Numbered from the stretch's first letter, positions 9,651-17,033 are shown. The stretch is DNA of 45,865 nucleotides from Nocardia acidivorans NBRC 108247 (GCF_001625085.1 NZ_BDAW01000069.1:1-45865); one strand, 5' to 3'. Numbers and translations are program-made. Notes: a model not told the origin generated them from the sequence alone.

Positions 9651-10073
9651 ATGTCGGAGTTACCTGAGTTGCAGCAGGATGCGGTTACCACGGTGCGGGA
9701 GTTCTTCGCCGCCATGGAGATGAAGGCCGTCACGGAGGCGCTCGAGCTCGCCGATCCCGGCATCGTCTGGAAGAACACCTCGCTACCGGATGTGCGCGGT
9801 ATCGATCGGGTGCGCTGGGTGCTCGACAAGCTCAGCAATCCCCGCTACGGATTCCGCGCCGATATGCACCACATCGCCGCCGACGAGGAGGGCGTGGTGC
9901 TCACCGAGCGCACCGACTACCTGCGCTTCGGACCGGTGGAGATCTCTTTCTGGGTGTGCGGAACGTTCGAACTCAGCGATGGCCGAATCACCCTGTGGCA
10001 CGACCACTTCAGCTGGGAGAACTTCCTGCGCGGCACCGTGGTCGGACTATTCCGAGCAGCCCGCTCCCGCTGA
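9651..10073 (+). CDS. Limonene-1,2-epoxide hydrolase-like SnoaL-fold protein
   Basis: The 140-residue protein has an NTF2/SnoaL-like alpha+beta cone fold. It retains the residues expected of the limonene-epoxide-hydrolase subfamily: the Arg and Asp in ERTDYL (about 88-91) and the Asp in LWHDHFSW (about 117-124), which together form the Asp-Arg-Asp catalytic triad; WVCGTFELSDGRITLW is the typical preceding strand. Enzymes of this group add water to epoxides; the natural substrate is unknown (the mycobacterial relative EphG acts on bulky lipophilic epoxides). ATG 9651 lies 7 nt after the TAGAGT box. It stands alone between two repeat elements. Confidence 0.75.
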   Translation: MSELPELQQDAVTTVREFFAAMEMKAVTEALELADPGIVWKNTSLPDVRGIDRVRWVLDKLSNPRYGFRADMHHIAADEEGVVLTERTDYLRFGPVEISFWVCGTFELSDGRITLWHDHFSWENFLRGTVVGLFRAARSR

Positions 10074-10147
10074 CGGCCACCGAGTCGTCGAGGCTCACCC
10101 CGTCATGCCGGCACGGCCGATCCCGTAATACCGGCATGAACCCACCC

Positions 10148-10237
10148 CGCCATCCCGGCGCGTTTTTGGCCGGGATCCACACGATTGCGGTACCGCACCT
10201 TCGGGTGTGGATCCCGGCCAAAGCATGCCGGGATGAC
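10148..10237. repeat. Palindromic intergenic repeat, copy D (inverted pair)
   Basis: CATCCCGGCGCG...GGCCGGGATCCACAC, a 28-nt spacer that itself contains GGTACC, then GTGTGGATCCCGGCC...GCCGGGATGAC. It is the best preserved inverted pair. A decayed half (CATGCCGGCACGGCC) lies just to its left, near 10105. Confidence 0.85.
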
Positions 10238-10266
10238 AAATAGGGGGCTGCCCCCGGGGTTACGGC

Positions 10267-10301
10267 GGGGGCCTACCCCGGATGACGGTGGGTAGGCCCC
10301 C
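10267..10301 (-). terminator. desA2 terminator
   Basis: GGGGGCCTACCC (10267-10278) and GGGTAGGCCCCC (10290-10301) form a perfect 12-bp stem, 15 nt past the desaturase stop. Confidence 0.8.
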
Positions 10302-10316
10302 GGATGGTGCTGGGGC

Positions 10317-11171
10317 CTACTTCAGGTGTGCCAGTTCGGTGCGGGCCTTCTCGCCGGTTTCGCCGAAGTCGGTGCGGGTGAAGATATTCCAGCGCTCGAG
10401 CAGGGGGCCGAAGACCAGCGCCGGTTCCTGCGCCTTGTCGTAGATCCCCGCCTCGGCGAGCACCTCATCGCTGGTCTTACCGTCGGCCAGATCGACCACG
10501 GGGACGTGGAAGTCGGCGATGCGGTCGGCGATGGCGCGCACGGCCTGATCGGGGACCAGGTCCAGGGCGGCCGAGACCAGGTTGGCGAAGAACACCGTCT
10601 GCAGTTCGTCATCGGCGGCCAGCCGCTCGGCAATGCTCGCGACGATCGGGTTGTCCGCGGTGGCGGCCGTATTGCGATGCCGCACAGCCGCTGCCGCCTC
10701 TTCGAAGGCGCAGGTGGCCAGCACCTCGATCAGATGCATGGCGGGGCGGCGGAAGCCGGCGGTCATATGCGCCATGCGCATGCGCTCGAGTTCGATGGGG
10801 TCGACCGCGCGCGTCACCATGAGGTAGTTGCGGACCAGGATCTCGTGCCGGTTCTCCTCGGCGGTCCAGCGACCGACCCAGCGCCACCAGGGTCCGGTGC
10901 GCAGGTATTTGCCGATCTCCCGGTGATAGGAGGGCAGATTGTCGGCAATCAGCACGCTCACCGTCAGCGCGAGCTTGGAGACCTCACTGAGCTCGGATTG
11001 CCCGGGCTCCCAATCGGTTCCACCCAGGAACTCGAAGTTGCGGCCGTCATCCCACGGCACATAGTCGTGGGGCTGCCATTCCGCCGCCAGGGCGATATGG
11101 CGAACCAGGTTTGCTTCCACCTCCGCCGCCAGCTGTTCCAGCAGTTCGTGGTCGGCCAAATCGTTCTGCAC
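10317..11171 (-). CDS. desA2: Acyl-ACP desaturase, DesA2 type
   Basis: This is a soluble ferritin-like di-iron acyl-ACP desaturase. It is 284 residues, close to the mycobacterial DesA2 length and shorter than plant enzymes. Helix motifs are visible: EENRHE at 105-110 (the plant EENRHG motif), IADNLPSYHREI at about 75-86 where the usual ligand Glu region reads ADN, and CAFEEAAAAVRHRN at about 153-166, which replaces the canonical EKTAxHE. The shifted ligands suggest altered or weak metal binding, as reported for DesA2. GTG 11171 follows TAGGTT by 6 nt, a leaderless start. Position near glyA and phoH2 agrees with Rv1094. Confidence 0.88.
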   Translation of the reverse strand: MQNDLADHELLEQLAAEVEANLVRHIALAAEWQPHDYVPWDDGRNFEFLGGTDWEPGQSELSEVSKLALTVSVLIADNLPSYHREIGKYLRTGPWWRWVGRWTAEENRHEILVRNYLMVTRAVDPIELERMRMAHMTAGFRRPAMHLIEVLATCAFEEAAAAVRHRNTAATADNPIVASIAERLAADDELQTVFFANLVSAALDLVPDQAVRAIADRIADFHVPVVDLADGKTSDEVLAEAGIYDKAQEPALVFGPLLERWNIFTRTDFGETGEKARTELAHLK

Positions 11172-11177
11172 GGAGAC

Positions 11178-11183
11178 AACCTA
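11178..11183 (-). promoter_or_regulatory. -10 box of leaderless desA2 promoter
   Basis: TAGGTT on the minus strand, 6 nt before GTG 11171; no Shine-Dalgarno. Confidence 0.55.
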
Positions 11184-11271
11184 GCGGCTTCGGAGCAAAC
11201 GCAGGCATCTTCCCAGCGCATTCACAATCGCTATCGGCGATCATCGGGGTGAACCACAATGCCGAACCGGG

Positions 11272-11310
11272 CCGCGTGGTCCGAAGCGGGGAAGGCTCCG
11301 GACCACGCGG
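11272..11310 (-). terminator. Terminator of the LGFP lipoprotein gene
   Basis: CCGCGTGGTCCG (11272-11283) and CGGACCACGCGG (11299-11310): perfect 12-bp stem, 21 nt after the stop. Confidence 0.8.
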
Positions 11311-11331
11311 TCCCCTACCCGTTGGGCCGGT

Positions 11332-11856
11332 TCACTTCTCGATGACGGTGGTCTGGTTGTCCACCCAGGTGACGGTGCCGCCGGTGAATTCGCTCTGCTT
11401 ACCGCCGGTGATGTCGGTTTCGTCCGAGGTCGGGTAGCCGAGTTTGCCGTTCGGGCCGCCGTTCTCCTCCCATGCCTTGCGAATCTCACCCCACACCACG
11501 TGAATTCCGGTGGCCGGGCTGCTCACGATGGCCCCGCCGGTGAATTCCTGCATCTTGCCGCCGCCGGGGCCGTCCTGCTGTGCGCCGGTGGGCAATCCGA
11601 GCGGTCCGGCGACCCCGCCCATGGCGGTGTACTTGGCGAGGAAGTCACCGGCGACGCTGACCTCGGCCCCGTCCCGGGTGGCGATCTTGGTCTCGGTGGC
11701 GTGCTCGGTGGTGGTCTCGGCCGCCATGGCGCTGGTGGTGGCCGCCGCGGTATCGGATTTCGAATCCTTGTCACCCTTGTCGCAGCCCGCGGTGAAAGCG
11801 GTCACGACGGCGAGGGCCGCGAGGAATCCGGCCGAACGTCGAGCGAAGGTGCGCAT
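11332..11856 (-). CDS. LGFP-repeat lipoprotein
   Basis: The 174-residue protein starts with MRTFARRSAGFL, a hydrophobic stretch and the lipobox TAGC, giving a lipidated Cys at about residue 25. After a Thr/Ala/Glu linker come two or more LGFP-type repeats: LGLPTGAQQDG...MQEFTGGAIVSS and LGYPTSDET...SEFTGGTVTWV. LGFP repeats occur on envelope proteins of mycolic-acid bacteria and are thought to help anchor them to the cell wall. ATG 11856 follows AGAGGGATGAA. It sits between desA2 and phoH2 but has its own terminator. Confidence 0.85.
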   Translation of the reverse strand: MRTFARRSAGFLAALAVVTAFTAGCDKGDKDSKSDTAAATTSAMAAETTTEHATETKIATRDGAEVSVAGDFLAKYTAMGGVAGPLGLPTGAQQDGPGGGKMQEFTGGAIVSSPATGIHVVWGEIRKAWEENGGPNGKLGYPTSDETDITGGKQSEFTGGTVTWVDNQTTVIEK

Positions 11857-11991
11857 TTCATCCCTCTCGATAACTGGCCAGTTGCTCAGCAATCGTTCGG
11901 CAAAACGGTTGACGTTCACCGAACTAACAGCCGAGCAGGTATTTCAGCGCAATATACCCTGCCTACTATGAGATGAAACACAGGCCAAAGA

Positions 11992-12031
11992 TTTGCCCGA
12001 CCGAGTCGACGAATCGACCCGATCGGGCAAA
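11992..12031 (-). terminator. phoH2 terminator
   Basis: TTTGCCCGA (11992-12000) pairs with TCGGGCAAA (12023-12031), 25 nt after the phoH2 stop. Confidence 0.75.
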
Positions 12032-12055
12032 GGCACAAAGGGTTTGGCCCGGCGC

Positions 12056-13456
12056 TTACGCGTTCGGCCCGAACTCCTCCAGCATCTCGGTGACCAGCGC
12101 CGCGATCGGCGAACGCTCACTGCGGGTCAGGGTGATGTGCGCGAAGAGCGGATGTCCCTTGAGCTTCTCGATCACCGCGGCCACACCGTCGTGTCGCCCG
12201 ACCCGTAGATTGTCGCGCTGCGCCACATCGTGGGTGAGCACCACCCGCGACCCGCTGCCCAATCGGCTCAGCACCGTGAGCAGCACATTGCGCTCGAGGG
12301 ACTGCGCCTCGTCCACGATCACGAAGGAGTCGTGCAGCGACCGCCCGCGAATGTGGGTGAGCGGCAACACCTCGAGCATGCCGCGCGCCTGCACCTCCTC
12401 CATCACCTCCGGGCTGGCGAGCCCGTCCAGGGTGTCGAAGACGGCCTGCGCCCACGGCCCCATCTTCTCGCTCTCACTACCGGGCAGGTAGCCCAGATCC
12501 TGACCGCCGACCGCGTACAGCGGACGGAACACCACCACCTTGCGATGGGTGCGGCGCTCCAGCACGGCCTCCAGACCCGCGGTCAGCGCGAGCGCCGATT
12601 TACCGGTGCCCGCGCGGCCGCCCATGGAGACGATGCCGATGCTCTCGTCCAGCAGCAGATCCAGGGCGATGCGCTGTTCGGCCGAGCGGCCGTGCAGTCC
12701 GAACGCCTCGCGATCCCCGCGCACCAACTGCACCCGCTTGTCCGGCGTCACCCGGGCCAGGGCGCTGCCGCGCGCGCTGAGCAGCCGAATCCCTGTGTGG
12801 CACGGCATATCCCGCGCATCATCGAGATCGATGACGGATTCGTTGTAGAGCCTGTCCACGGTGTCGGAACCGACTTCGAGCTCCACCATGCCGGTCCAGC
12901 CGGAGGTGACCACATCCTGCGCGTGGTACTCCTCGGCCCGCAGGCCGACCGCACTCGCCTTGACGCGCATCGGAATGTCCTTGGACACCAGCACGACTCG
13001 CTGACCCTCGGCCGCGAAATTGAGCGCGCAGGCGAGAATCCTGGAATCGTTGCTGTCGGTGCGGAATCCGACGGGCAGCACATTCGGATCGGTGTGGTTC
13101 AACTCCACCTGGAGCGTCCCGCCACCGGTTCCGACCGGTATCCGCTGATCGAGCCGACCGTGGACCAGACGAAGATCGTCCAGCATCCGAAGTGCCTCGC
13201 GGGCGAACCAGCCCAATTCGTGGTGGTGGCGTTTGGCCTCGAGTTCACTGATCACCACGAGGGGCAATACGACGTGATGCTCGCCGAAGCGAGTCAAGGC
13301 CCAAGGGTCGGAGAGCAGTACCGACGTATCCACGACGAAGGTTTTCAGTCCTGATTCGGACGACTGCGAGGCGCGAACTCCCGGACCTGTGGTGCGCTTG
13401 CCCCGGTTCGAGGCGGCGTTCCCGGTGGGAGCGTTGACGGAGCGTGCATCAGTCAC
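12056..13456 (-). CDS. phoH2: PhoH2: PIN domain-PhoH ATPase fusion (RNA helicase/ribonuclease)
   Basis: The 466-residue protein has an N-terminal PIN nuclease domain starting FVVDTSVLLSDP (catalytic Asp43) and including DSNDSRILACAL, and a C-terminal PhoH ATPase with Walker A GRAGTGKSAL (about 277-286) and Walker B FVIVDEAQS (about 377-385). Mycobacterial PhoH2 is described as an RNA helicase and RNase that behaves like a toxin, preceded by a small antitoxin-like gene, phoAT. Here GTG 13456 is supported by AAAGGAG 7 nt upstream. An in-frame extension to ATG 13561 (35 residues, Arg/Pro-rich) exists but lies across the palindromic leader; I see no convincing separate phoAT. Confidence 0.93.
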   Translation of the reverse strand: MTDARSVNAPTGNAASNRGKRTTGPGVRASQSSESGLKTFVVDTSVLLSDPWALTRFGEHHVVLPLVVISELEAKRHHHELGWFAREALRMLDDLRLVHGRLDQRIPVGTGGGTLQVELNHTDPNVLPVGFRTDSNDSRILACALNFAAEGQRVVLVSKDIPMRVKASAVGLRAEEYHAQDVVTSGWTGMVELEVGSDTVDRLYNESVIDLDDARDMPCHTGIRLLSARGSALARVTPDKRVQLVRGDREAFGLHGRSAEQRIALDLLLDESIGIVSMGGRAGTGKSALALTAGLEAVLERRTHRKVVVFRPLYAVGGQDLGYLPGSESEKMGPWAQAVFDTLDGLASPEVMEEVQARGMLEVLPLTHIRGRSLHDSFVIVDEAQSLERNVLLTVLSRLGSGSRVVLTHDVAQRDNLRVGRHDGVAAVIEKLKGHPLFAHITLTRSERSPIAALVTEMLEEFGPNA

Positions 13457-13476
13457 GGTGGGCTCCTTTGCCACTC

Positions 13477-13556
13477 GCGCGGTACCGCGCAAGCGTTCTC
13501 GCTGGGCCGGTCGGGCTCTAGGGTCGTACGACCCGAGGGCCGGGTACCGGCCCCCT
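13477..13556 (-). promoter_or_regulatory. Palindrome cluster in the phoH2 leader
   Basis: Three near-adjacent palindromes lie upstream of phoH2: GCGCGGTACCGCGC (13477-13490, perfect), GGGTCGTACGACCC (13521-13534, perfect) and GGCCGG-GTA-CCGGCC (13538-13552). They could be operators or stable leader RNA hairpins. Confidence 0.6.
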
Positions 13557-13685
13557 CGCACTGAATTGCTCAGTCACGATCAGGACCTCCCGTACGAACC
13601 GCACCTACGCGGCCCGCACTCCCGACGCTACCGTCGAAATCGCGATCCGGCTTCCCGACTGGCAGGCACATTGGTGAAGAACTCG

Positions 13686-14072
13686 TTAACGCGACCCCCC
13701 CGTGAGCGTTTCGTCCAATTCCGCGAGGAGTACCGGAACATGGCTGTGCTCCGGATCTTTCACCCCCGTCACCAGCGTCAATGGGCCTGCGGCGGCCTCG
13801 CGGCGCAAACGCGCCAACGCTTCCCGCGGCGCGTCGGCGGCGAGTTCAAGTCGATACCGTGTCCCGAACTCGGCGCGTCGTGTCGGTGGGTCGGCGTGAT
13901 ACCACTTCCGGAGATCGTTCGAGGGGGTCACCTCCCTGACCCATTCGTCGATGGCCGCCTGCTGTTTGCCGATGCCGCGCGGCCAGAGTCGATCCACCAG
14001 GATCCGGCGACCGTCCTCGGCGGCGGGCGCGTCGTACACACGCCTGACCCGGTACCTCGGTTGCTGTGCCAT
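13686..14072 (-). CDS. DUF488 family protein
   Basis: The 128-residue protein shows the DUF488 hallmarks: VRRVYDAP, RRILVDRLWPRGI, DEWVREVTPSNDLRKWYHADP, FGTRY and LTLVTGVKDPEHSHVPVL. The function is unknown; some members are small stand-alone proteins in actinobacterial stress loci. ATG 14072 fits the family N-terminus and lies 6 nt after TGTAAT, so the mRNA is probably leaderless. The next gene begins only 21 bp away in the opposite direction. Confidence 0.87.
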   Translation of the reverse strand: MAQQPRYRVRRVYDAPAAEDGRRILVDRLWPRGIGKQQAAIDEWVREVTPSNDLRKWYHADPPTRRAEFGTRYRLELAADAPREALARLRREAAAGPLTLVTGVKDPEHSHVPVLLAELDETLTGGSR

Positions 14073-14078
14073 CGGTCC

Positions 14079-14086
14079 ATTACAGT
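14079..14086. promoter_or_regulatory. Overlapping divergent leaderless -10 boxes
   Basis: In ATTACAGT the plus strand gives TACAGT (14081-14086, 7 nt before ATG 14094) and the minus strand gives TGTAAT (14084-14079, 6 nt before ATG 14072). Both genes seem to be transcribed from one shared melting region. Confidence 0.65.
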
Positions 14087-14093
14087 CGATCGC

Positions 14094-14366
14094 ATGGCCG
14101 ATACTCAGGATCTCGAGGCGCTCTCCACCAAGGATTTGCACGACCGCGCGGTGAAGCTGGCGGTTCGCCACGGTGATGTGAAGTTCCTCTGGGAGCTGCT
14201 CAAGTCCATTCCGGCCGCCGAGGCCGCCGCCGGCGATATCGGCGAGAGCGAAGCCGATATCAAGTACGTGCTGCCCATGCTGGACGATTACGTGCACGCC
14301 GGTGAGGGTGAGATCGGCGAGGTACTGCGGCCGATGTACATCGACTACCTGAGCAAACGCTCGTAA
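14094..14366 (+). CDS. Small conserved actinobacterial protein, unknown function
   Basis: The 90-residue acidic, mostly helical protein contains LSTKDLHDRAVKLAVRHGDVKF, LWELLKSIPAAEA, and a C-terminal VLPMLDDYVHAGEGEIGEVLRP. It has no Cys, membrane segment or nucleotide motif. Codon use is strongly G/C-ending and the start is marked by the TACAGT box 7 nt upstream. It diverges from DUF488 with a 21-bp gap. I do not recognise a named family. Confidence 0.8.
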   Translation: MADTQDLEALSTKDLHDRAVKLAVRHGDVKFLWELLKSIPAAEAAAGDIGESEADIKYVLPMLDDYVHAGEGEIGEVLRPMYIDYLSKRS

Positions 14367-14372
14367 CCGCGA

Positions 14373-14667
14373 TCACGAGAAGCCGTGCAGGCCGGTCGGA
14401 ACGGCCCGCACGAAGGGTCCGAAGCCTTCCGGCCCGGACCCTTTGTCCTTGGTATTGGCGACCCACGCGGCGCGCGCGCATCCTATGCACGGTCGTCGAA
14501 TCGCTCAGCTCGAAGACCGCGCGCACGATGCCCAGACGTTGCTCGAGGTCCAGGCCCGTACCTACCACGACATGATCGATATGGGCTGGGCGAAAACCGT
14601 ATTCATATGTGGTCGCCATATCGCCTCCGGTCCGCCTCGAATCCCAGAAGACGACGATGATGTTCAC
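14373..14667 (-). pseudogene. Hypothetical gene, apparently frameshifted in a (CG)n run
   Basis: GTG 14667 follows AAAAGGA by 6 nt. It opens a frame (NIIVVFWDSRR, MATTYEYGFRPAHIDHVV, VRAVFELSDSTTVHRMR) of ordinary protein-like composition. At a run of CG dinucleotides near 14470-14480 this frame passes into antisense-like sequence, whereas the +1 frame continues AAWVANTKDKG...FVRAVPTGLHGFS and stops at 14373, seven bp before the converging stop. Restoring one CG dinucleotide would join the two. It may be a pseudogene or a sequencing slip; the family is not recognised. The 3' part covers a terminator-like stem. Confidence 0.4.
14413..14443 (+). terminator. Terminator after the 90-residue protein gene
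   Basis: AAGGGTCCG (14413-14421) and CGGACCCTT (14435-14443), followed by TGTCCTT. Confidence 0.75.
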
Positions 14668-14686
14668 GGGCAATCCTTTTCACCTC

Positions 14687-14692
14687 TAAACT
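14687..14692 (+). promoter_or_regulatory. -10 box, leaderless glutaredoxin promoter
   Basis: TAAACT, 6 nt, ATG 14699. Confidence 0.55.
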
Positions 14693-14698
14693 CCGGAC

Positions 14699-15049
14699 AT
14701 GACCGCTGAGACCACGCCGGAGCTGGTCGTCTACCGCCGCCCGGGCTGCCCGTTCTGCGCACGCCTGCGCCGGGTGCTGAATCGCCACGGGATCATCCAC
14801 CGCGAGATCGATATCTGGGACGATCCGGAGGCGGCGGCCTTCGTCCGCACCGTCGCCGACGGCAATGAGACGGTGCCCACTGTGAAGCTGAAAATCGCTG
14901 CCAAGGAACGCTATTGGGTGAACCCGCGCCCACAATGGCTGCTCACGGTGATCAACACCGACGCCCCCGCCTTGACCGGCGGCCCCAAAAGCTACTGGCC
15001 GATCCGCCGCGACGACCTCCCCCGCCCGCGCCCGCCGCAGGCTGGCTGA
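14699..15049 (+). CDS. Glutaredoxin-like thiol-disulfide protein
   Basis: The 116-residue protein has a thioredoxin fold: strand LVVYRRPG, active site CPFC at 18-21, the cis-Pro loop TVPTVKL at about 59-65, and a variable C-terminal tail ending in basic Pro-rich sequence. In these bacteria such proteins can work with mycothiol (mycoredoxin-like), but the CPFC site differs from the CGYC of mycoredoxin-1, so the redox partner is open. The ATG follows the TAAACT box by 6 nt. The gene stands alone, followed by a repeat element. Confidence 0.87.
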   Translation: MTAETTPELVVYRRPGCPFCARLRRVLNRHGIIHREIDIWDDPEAAAFVRTVADGNETVPTVKLKIAAKERYWVNPRPQWLLTVINTDAPALTGGPKSYWPIRRDDLPRPRPPQAG

Positions 15050-15074
15050 AACCTCCGATCGGGACCGGCCCCTC

Positions 15075-15107
15075 CGTCATCCCGGCATGCTTTTGGCCGG
15101 GATGACG
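15075..15107. repeat. Palindromic intergenic repeat, copy E
   Basis: CCGTCATCCCGGC, ATGCTTTT, GGCCGGGATGACGG: here both outer ends are GTCATCCCGGC-like, making a near perfect hairpin about 25 nt past the glutaredoxin stop. Confidence 0.82.
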
Positions 15108-15134
15108 GGGGGCGATTGCGCCGCTCAATGCGAA

Positions 15135-15165
15135 GGCCCGCCGCGACTTTCGGTCGCGGCGGGCC
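15135..15165 (-). terminator. glyA terminator
   Basis: GGCCCGCCGCGAC (15135-15147) pairs with GTCGCGGCGGGCC (15153-15165) around a 5-nt loop, 22 nt past the glyA stop. Confidence 0.88.
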
Positions 15166-15186
15166 CTATTCGCTTGTGGGACAGGC

Positions 15187-16560
15187 TCAGCCGAGCAGGC
15201 GCCAGTCCTCCAGGCCCTCGTAGAGGGGGAAGTCCTGGGCCAGCTTGGAGACGCGCTGGCGCAGCGAATCCAGATCGGCGGAGCCGGTGAGGGCGGCCGC
15301 GATGATCTCGGCGACCTCGGTGAACTCGGTGTCACCGAAGCCGCGGGTGGCCAGCGCCGGGGTGCCGATGCGCAGGCCCGAGGTGACCATCGGCGGGCGC
15401 GGGTCGAACGGAACGGCGTTGCGGTTCACGGTGATTCCGATTTCGTGCAGCAGATCCTCGCCCTGCTGCCCGTCGAGCTGCGAGTTGCGCAGGTCGACCA
15501 GCACCAGGTGCACATCGGTGCCGCCGGTCAGCACATTGATGCCCTTGGCGGTGCAGTCGGCGGCGGTGAGACGCTCGGCGAGAATCTTGGCGCCGGACAG
15601 GGTGCGCTCCTGGCGCTCCTTGAACTCCGGGGTCCCTGCGATCTTGAACGAAACCGCCTTCGCCGCAATGGCATGCATGAGCGGTCCGCCCTGCTGCCCC
15701 GGGAACACCGCCGAGTTCAGCTTCTTGGCGAACTCCTGCTTGGCCAGGATCAGACCCGAGCGCGGTCCGCCCAGGGTCTTGTGCACGGTGGAGGAGACGA
15801 CATCGGCATGCGGCACCGGCGACGGGTGCAGACCCGCGGCGACCAGACCGGCGAAGTGCGCCATATCGACCCACAGGTACGCGCCGACCTCATCGGCGAT
15901 CTCGCGGAAGGCCGCGAAATCCAGCTGCCGCGGGTAGGCCGACCATCCGGCGACGATCACCTTCGGACGGGTCTCGCGGGCGATCTTGCGCACCTCGTCC
16001 ATATCGACGCGGTGGTCTTCCTTGGAGACGCCGTAGGCGTGCACCTCGTACAGCTTGCCCGAGAAGTTCAGGCGCATACCGTGTGTGAGGTGACCGCCGT
16101 GCGCGAGATCCAGGCCGAGCAGCTTCTCGCCCGGGCTCATCAGCGCCATCAGCACCGCGGCATTGGCCTGCGCACCCGAATGCGGCTGCACGTTCGCGTA
16201 CTCCGCGCCGAACAGTTCGGTGACGCGGGCGCGGGCGAGATCCTCGACGATGTCGACGTTCTCGCAGCCGCCGTAGTAGCGGCGGCCCGGGTAGCCCTCG
16301 GCGTACTTGTTGGTGAGCACGCTGCCCTGCGCCTGTAGGACCGCGCGCGGCACGAAGTTCTCCGAGGCGATCATCTCGAGGGTGTCGCGCTGGCGGGCGA
16401 GTTCGCCGCCCATCGCGGCAGCGACCTCGGGATCGAGCTCAGCGAGGGACTGGGAATTGACAGAGGAGGTCGTCTGCGTCACGGCGCCGAGTCTATTGGC
16501 CGTGGTCGGAGTGTCGGCCAGGGGGTTCTGTGGTGTGTCGATTACTGGATGCTGATCCAT
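15187..16560 (-). CDS. glyA: Serine hydroxymethyltransferase
   Basis: GlyA is PLP-dependent and converts serine plus tetrahydrofolate to glycine plus 5,10-methylene-THF, the main source of one-carbon units. The 457-residue protein shows EMIASENFVPRAVL, NKYAEGYPGRRYYGGCE, ANVQPHSGAQAN, the PLP lysine in STVHKTLGGPRSG (about 259), FPGQQGGPLMH and GLRIGTPALATRGF. It carries about 35 extra N-terminal residues compared with Rv1093. ATG 16560 is chosen because a GGAGG lies 6 nt upstream, at the end of a ZTP riboswitch; a GTG nearer the conserved start (VTQTTSSVNSQ) has no ribosome site. Riboswitch control ties glyA to purine and folate status. Confidence 0.95.
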   Translation of the reverse strand: MDQHPVIDTPQNPLADTPTTANRLGAVTQTTSSVNSQSLAELDPEVAAAMGGELARQRDTLEMIASENFVPRAVLQAQGSVLTNKYAEGYPGRRYYGGCENVDIVEDLARARVTELFGAEYANVQPHSGAQANAAVLMALMSPGEKLLGLDLAHGGHLTHGMRLNFSGKLYEVHAYGVSKEDHRVDMDEVRKIARETRPKVIVAGWSAYPRQLDFAAFREIADEVGAYLWVDMAHFAGLVAAGLHPSPVPHADVVSSTVHKTLGGPRSGLILAKQEFAKKLNSAVFPGQQGGPLMHAIAAKAVSFKIAGTPEFKERQERTLSGAKILAERLTAADCTAKGINVLTGGTDVHLVLVDLRNSQLDGQQGEDLLHEIGITVNRNAVPFDPRPPMVTSGLRIGTPALATRGFGDTEFTEVAEIIAAALTGSADLDSLRQRVSKLAQDFPLYEGLEDWRLLG

Positions 16561-16607
16561 CGCAACCTCCGTGCTCGGAGAGCTCTCGGGGGTACCGAAA
16601 GTCCTCT
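16561..16607 (-). promoter_or_regulatory. Expression platform of the glyA riboswitch (SD-sequestering hairpin)
   Basis: On the minus strand CTCCG-AGCA-CGGAG places the glyA Shine-Dalgarno GGAGG in the 3' arm of a hairpin. Just upstream, CGAGAGG and GAGAGCTCTC can pair alternatively and free or mask it. The layout suggests control of translation initiation. Confidence 0.6.
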
Positions 16608-16692
16608 CGCCCAGCACCCAGGCGCGCGGTGCGGGACTTCGGTGCTTCCCGGTGGTTGCTTCCACCTCGAGTGCGCCAGTCGCGGTGCGCCC
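16608..16692 (-). ncRNA. ZTP (pfl) riboswitch aptamer upstream of glyA
   Basis: Reading the minus strand from 16690, the sequence contains the conserved ZTP/pfl blocks in order: GACTGGCG, GGTGGAAGCAACCACCGGG, AAGC, a GGG..CCC stem, and CGCGCCTGGG. GGTGG/CCACC forms a hairpin, and CCACCGGG with the downstream GCCTGGG are the blocks known to build the Z-nucleotide pocket. ZTP riboswitches sense the purine intermediate ZMP/ZTP, which accumulates when 10-formyl-THF is short, and turn on folate and purine genes such as glyA. A TAGGAT -10 box (16698-16693) places the transcript start close to the aptamer 5' end. Confidence 0.93.
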
Positions 16693-16698
16693 ATCCTA
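16693..16698 (-). promoter_or_regulatory. -10 box of the glyA riboswitch transcript
   Basis: TAGGAT on the minus strand; the expected start about 7 nt downstream coincides with the first conserved aptamer positions. Confidence 0.5.
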
Positions 16699-16922
16699 TC
16701 CGCACCCCGAATTCGCGGATCGAGCCCGACTCGACAACCGCTCGATGCCCCGAAAAACAGGGGCGCCGCAATTGTCGGCGCAGCGGAAGCGGGGGATTTG
16801 CCGGAGCAGTGGACAGCATCACAGATTCAGGCTATGGCGCGGGCGAGAATCTCGGTATTGTTGCGCATCGCTGGCCTCACTGCGCCAGTGTCATTGGCCC
16901 AACTGAATTTTCGAGGTAGAGA

Positions 16923-17033
16923 ATGCTGTACAACATCGCAGGCGGCGGTATCCAGGACATGATCTTCGCACTGCTGAAGTCCATGTGCACCATGTCCAGC
17001 GGCGGCGCTGCCTGCGCCGGGTGGGGCGCGTAA
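16923..17033 (+). CDS. Candidate 36-residue small protein
   Basis: ATG 16923 is preceded by GAGGTAGAGA, a good ribosome site, and the frame ends with TAA. Almost every third codon base is G or C, as in neighbouring genes. The peptide begins MLYNIAGGGIQDMIFALLK, a weakly hydrophobic helix, and ends with a Gly/Ala/Ser stretch holding two Cys. No family is recognised. It is divergent from the glyA transcript and followed by the strong hairpin at 17059. It might be a small membrane-associated peptide or, less likely, a regulatory leader. Confidence 0.5.
   Translation: MLYNIAGGGIQDMIFALLKSMCTMSSGGAACAGWGA

Noticed and set aside
14443..14709. Plus-strand frame overlapping the glutaredoxin start
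   Set aside because: Starts with TTG inside the terminator, no ribosome site, overlaps a well-supported start.
16600..16700. Glycine riboswitch upstream of glyA
   Set aside because: GCACCGAAG resembles a glycine-aptamer block, but the order GACTGGCG, ACCACCGGG, GCCTGGG fits ZTP and the tandem glycine layout is absent.
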